From Acidimicrobium sp. BACL17 MAG-120823-bin42 (GTDB lineage Bacteria; Actinomycetota; Acidimicrobiia; Acidimicrobiales; Ilumatobacteraceae), in NCBI GenBank assembly GCA_001438985.1, contig LIAZ01000064.1:1-7087 (forward strand): a stretch of DNA of 7,087 bases, given 5' to 3'. Position 1 is the stretch's first letter; every line of letters starts with the position of its first letter. Below are positions 4,264-7,087 of the stretch, in pieces. The notes beneath the pieces were generated by a model. It saw nothing but the letters and a program-made list of their open reading frames with translations. It was not told where the DNA came from and made no database searches. The translations under genes were made by a program, and so were the position numbers.

Positions 4264-7032
4264 TTAGTCGCGCCCGTGGCACATCTTGTACTTCTTGGCA
4301 GAACCACACGGACATGGAGCATTTCGTGGGGTGAGTGACCAGTCGTCTGCCGACTTGACCACAGTCTTTTGGGCTACTGGGGCAGCCGGTTGTGGTGGCG
4401 CAAGCGGATCTGCGGTCGCACCAGCAAAACCACCTTGGGTATCAGAATCGAATGAGCTTTCCTGAATATTTTGAACCTGGATTGCGGGAGCGTCGTTTTT
4501 CACTACTTGCACATGCATTACATACTTCACGAAGTCTTGCGCGATGCCCTTCATCAACACGCCAAACATTTCAAAACCCTCACGCTGCCATTCGGTAAGT
4601 GGATCTTTTTGACCCATCGCGCGCAGGTTGATTCCCTCCTGCAAGTAATCCATTTCTTCAAGATGCTCACGCCAACGCTGGTCGATGATTCGCAACATCA
4701 CTTGTCGTTCAACTTCGCGCATGGTCTGCTCGCCCATTTCAGACTCTCGTTGCGCGTAGTAGCGCGATGCGTCCGCCATCACCTGGTCGTACATATCGTC
4801 AGTCGAACCACAGCCCGCAAGCGTGTTCTCGGTGACCTCCGTCGGCCAGAACGTGCCCAATTCGCGAGCAAGGCCTTCCAAATCCCATTCGTCCTCGGCA
4901 TCGGACACGCAATGGCTATCAATCAGTGAATCCACTGCTTCGGCCAAGTACTCCATTGCCGCAACCTTGAGATCGGCACCTTCCAAAATTTGATCGCGAC
5001 GCTGATAAATAATTTTGCGCTGCTCATTCATTACTTCGTCATACTTCAATACGTTCTTGCGAATCTCGCCGTTGCGTTGCTCAACTGTGCTTTGTGCTCG
5101 CTCGATTGCTTTGGTCACCATCTTCGCTTCAATGGCTTCGTCTTCTGGCAATGCTCGACCCATCACCCAACTCAATGCGCCAGTCGCAAACAACCGCATC
5201 AGCTCGTCATCAAGACTGAGATAAAAACGACTTTCACCTGGGTCGCCTTGGCGACCCGAACGTCCGCGCAATTGATTATCAATGCGGCGTGATTCGTGGC
5301 GCTCAGTTCCGAGAACATAGAGACCGCCTAATGCACGAATCTGAGCACCCTCTGCTTTGCACTGTTCGATGTATTGCGCCAGTACCTCTTGATACCTCGA
5401 TTGTGCAAGCACACGAGCACTTTGAAACTCTTCTGGCATATTGGCAAGTGGCATTGCCAATTCGAATTCATCTTTGAGCAAATCCTCGGAATGCCCTTCG
5501 CTCAACACTTGCTGACGCGCTAGACCTTCAGGGTTTCCACCCAACAAGATGTCAACACCTCGACCAGCCATGTTTGTTGCAACGGTGACAGAACCTAAAC
5601 GGCCTGCCTGAGCAACAATGTGCGCCTCGCGCGTGTGTTGCTTGGCGTTGAGCACCTCGTGACGAATACCGCGCTGGTTGAGCAGCCTCGAGAGCAACTC
5701 GCTCTTTTCAACACTTACTGTTCCGACAAGCACAGGCTGCCCGGCCTTGTGTTTGCCCTCAATATCGTCGATCACTGCAGAGAATTTTGCTGCTTCGGTC
5801 TTGAAAATAAGATCTGGTTGATCTGCACGAATCATTTCACGGTTCGTCGGGATCGGCACAACGGCAAGGTTGTACGTGTTCATCAATTCGGCAGCCTCAG
5901 TTTGCGCAGTTCCCGTCATTCCCGAAAGCTTTTCGTACATCCGGAAATAGTTCTGCAACGTCACCGTTGCCAGTGTTTGATTTTCTTCCTTGATCTTGAC
6001 GCCTTCTTTTGCCTCAACTGCCTGGTGGATGCCTTCGCTCCAGCGACGACCCTCGAGGATGCGGCCTGTGAACTCATCGACAATCATTACTTCACCATCT
6101 TGAACGATGTAGTCCTTATCGCGGTGATACAACACGGCTGCCTTCAGAGCAACCTGTAACTGGTGCACCAAGTTCTGTTGAATCTCGTCGTACAGGTTTT
6201 CGATTCCGAGTTGCTGTTCTACTTTTTCAATACCTGACTCGGTAGGAACAACGACTCGTTTGGCTTCTTCAACTTCGTAGTCAACATCACGAACCAGCGA
6301 ACGCACGATTGATGCAAATCGATAATACATTTTTGCAGCATCGGCAATTCGACCCGAGATGATTAGTGGTGTTCGCGCTTCATCGATCAGAATTGAGTCA
6401 ACTTCATCAACAACTGCGAAGTGATGCCCCCGTTGTACCTTTTCGCTCTTCGATCCCGCCATGTTGTCGCGCAGATAGTCGAAGCCAAACTCGTTGTTTG
6501 TTCCGTATGTGATGTCCGCCAAATAGTCGCGACGCTTTTCTTCTGGCGATGTTCGTACACCAGGAATTATCAGGCCGACTTCTAATCCCATCCAGCGGTG
6601 GATGCGTCCCATCCACTCTGCATGAAAACGCGCAAGGTAGTCGTTGACCGTAATCACGTGAACACCCTTGCCCGATAGTGCATTGAGGTACGCAGGCAAT
6701 GTTGAAACGAGAGTTTTGCCTTCACCCGTTCGCATCTCAGGGATCCATCCGGCATGCAGTGCCGCCCCGCCCATCATCTGCACATCGAAGTGACGCTGAC
6801 CGATCACTCGCACCGAGGCCTCGCGAACGACCGCAAATGCCTCAACCATCAAGTCGTCAACATCTTCTCCGCGTTCGATGCGCTGACGAAATTCAACCGT
6901 CTTGGCTTGCAGCGCCACATCAGAAAGCTTCTGAAGTTCGGGTTCGTAGGCGTTGATGTCGGGCACCAGCGCGGCGAGAGCCTTTACTTTTTTGCCCTCG
7001 CCGGCACGCAGAATTCGATCCAGGAGTGCCAT
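4264..7032 (-). CDS. secA: Protein translocase ATPase SecA
   Basis: This 922-residue SecA is complete. Visible in order are the Q-motif region IGQRHFDVQMMGG (77-89), Walker A MRTGEGKT (100-107), TNNEFGFDYLRDN (178-190), Walker B VVDEVDSILIDEART (207-221), VDEFTGRILEGRRWSEG (318-334) and TGTAQTEA near the start of the second motor domain. NMAGRGVDILLGG and the arginine-finger motif QLRGRSGRQGDPG (587-599) follow, then the helical wing/scaffold segment RWREHLEEMDYL (786-797). After a Pro/Ala/Gln-rich linker, the tail ends in a zinc site: Cys907-x-Cys909, Cys918, His919. SecA pushes unfolded preproteins through SecYEG using ATP. ATG 7032 (MALLDRILRAGEGKK) is chosen because it matches the family N-terminus and has an AGGA upstream. 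The frame is open to a TTG at 7080, which would add 16 atypical residues. It ends in TAA, 24 nt before prfB. Confidence 0.98.
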   Translation of the reverse strand: MALLDRILRAGEGKKVKALAALVPDINAYEPELQKLSDVALQAKTVEFRQRIERGEDVDDLMVEAFAVVREASVRVIGQRHFDVQMMGGAALHAGWIPEMRTGEGKTLVSTLPAYLNALSGKGVHVITVNDYLARFHAEWMGRIHRWMGLEVGLIIPGVRTSPEEKRRDYLADITYGTNNEFGFDYLRDNMAGSKSEKVQRGHHFAVVDEVDSILIDEARTPLIISGRIADAAKMYYRFASIVRSLVRDVDYEVEEAKRVVVPTESGIEKVEQQLGIENLYDEIQQNLVHQLQVALKAAVLYHRDKDYIVQDGEVMIVDEFTGRILEGRRWSEGIHQAVEAKEGVKIKEENQTLATVTLQNYFRMYEKLSGMTGTAQTEAAELMNTYNLAVVPIPTNREMIRADQPDLIFKTEAAKFSAVIDDIEGKHKAGQPVLVGTVSVEKSELLSRLLNQRGIRHEVLNAKQHTREAHIVAQAGRLGSVTVATNMAGRGVDILLGGNPEGLARQQVLSEGHSEDLLKDEFELAMPLANMPEEFQSARVLAQSRYQEVLAQYIEQCKAEGAQIRALGGLYVLGTERHESRRIDNQLRGRSGRQGDPGESRFYLSLDDELMRLFATGALSWVMGRALPEDEAIEAKMVTKAIERAQSTVEQRNGEIRKNVLKYDEVMNEQRKIIYQRRDQILEGADLKVAAMEYLAEAVDSLIDSHCVSDAEDEWDLEGLARELGTFWPTEVTENTLAGCGSTDDMYDQVMADASRYYAQRESEMGEQTMREVERQVMLRIIDQRWREHLEEMDYLQEGINLRAMGQKDPLTEWQREGFEMFGVLMKGIAQDFVKYVMHVQVVKNDAPAIQVQNIQESSFDSDTQGGFAGATADPLAPPQPAAPVAQKTVVKSADDWSLTPRNAPCPCGSAKKYKMCHGRD

Positions 7033-7043
7033 GCAGTCAATGA

Positions 7044-7047
7044 TCCT
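7044..7047 (-). promoter_or_regulatory. Possible ribosome binding site of secA
   Basis: The minus strand has AGGA 11 nt before the ATG at 7032, a short site at a rather long spacing. In the 55 nt between the start codon and the window edge I see no convincing -35/-10 pair; a TAGGAT could serve as a -10 but has no partner at the right distance. The operon promoter may lie beyond the window. Confidence 0.3.
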
Positions 7048-7087
7048 ACCTGCGCCGCATACGGGCGGGAGTAGCGGCAACTGCTGC

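Larger units (their letters stand above)
255..7032 (-). other. Candidate operon secA-prfB-ftsE-ftsX-crotonase-glbO
   Basis: Six genes run in the same direction with spacers of 24, 35, -4, 22 and 5 nt. None of the spacers has room for a promoter plus terminator. Co-transcription is inferred from spacing and strand only. An internal promoter inside the end of secA or prfB cannot be excluded. Confidence 0.7.

Noticed and set aside
5620..6159. 179-codon open frame on the plus strand opposite secA
   Set aside because: It is fully antisense to the conserved SecA motor domains, has no recognisable family features, and is Cys/His/Leu-rich in the way shadow frames are.
7033..7080. Longer secA start at the TTG at 7080
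   Set aside because: The 16 added residues do not resemble a SecA N-terminus, and ATG 7032 gives the usual one.
1..7087. CRISPR arrays, transposase genes, tRNA/rRNA genes, toxin-antitoxin or defence genes
   Set aside because: Reading both strands by eye I saw no spaced direct repeats, no transposase or defence motifs and no RNA gene; coding sequence fills almost the whole window.

Overview
The window is ordinary chromosomal core DNA from an actinobacterium-like organism. The order secA - prfB - ftsE - ftsX is a familiar actinobacterial arrangement. The protein flavour (mycobacterial-type group II truncated haemoglobin, actinobacterial-type crotonase) and a base composition that looks near 50% G+C by eye would fit a moderate-GC member of Actinomycetota, possibly Acidimicrobiia. 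The class-level guess is inference from remembered protein flavour, not from any search.

Layout: the first 254 bases on the plus strand are the 3' end of a SpoU/TrmH-family RNA methyltransferase gene. Everything else is on the minus strand. Read in the direction of transcription (right to left) it is secA (7032-4264), prfB (4239-3136), ftsE (3100-2423), ftsX (2426-1515), a crotonase-fold enoyl-CoA hydratase/isomerase-like gene (1492-632) and a group II truncated haemoglobin (626-255). Spacers are 24, 35, -4, 22 and 5 nt, so the six genes look like one transcription unit, with ftsE/ftsX and crotonase/globin the most tightly linked pairs. The haemoglobin gene and the methyltransferase gene converge with no base between their stop codons.

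Function: SecA drives post-translational export through SecYEG. Peptide chain release factor 2 ends translation at UGA and UAA. FtsEX is the membrane ABC complex that links the division ring to cell-wall hydrolysis. The last two genes look like accessory passengers on this core unit: a CoA-ester enzyme that lacks both classical enoyl-CoA hydratase glutamates, and an oxygen-binding globin with an intact Tyr/Tyr/Trp haem pocket.

There is no gene-free stretch over 300 bases, and I see no RNA gene, mobile element, CRISPR array or long repeat. I found no convincing undescribed system. The points most worth a second look are the non-canonical crotonase, the crotonase-globin pair at the end of a division operon, the abutting convergent genes with a candidate terminator hairpin buried in the methyltransferase gene, and the zinc-binding SecA tail.
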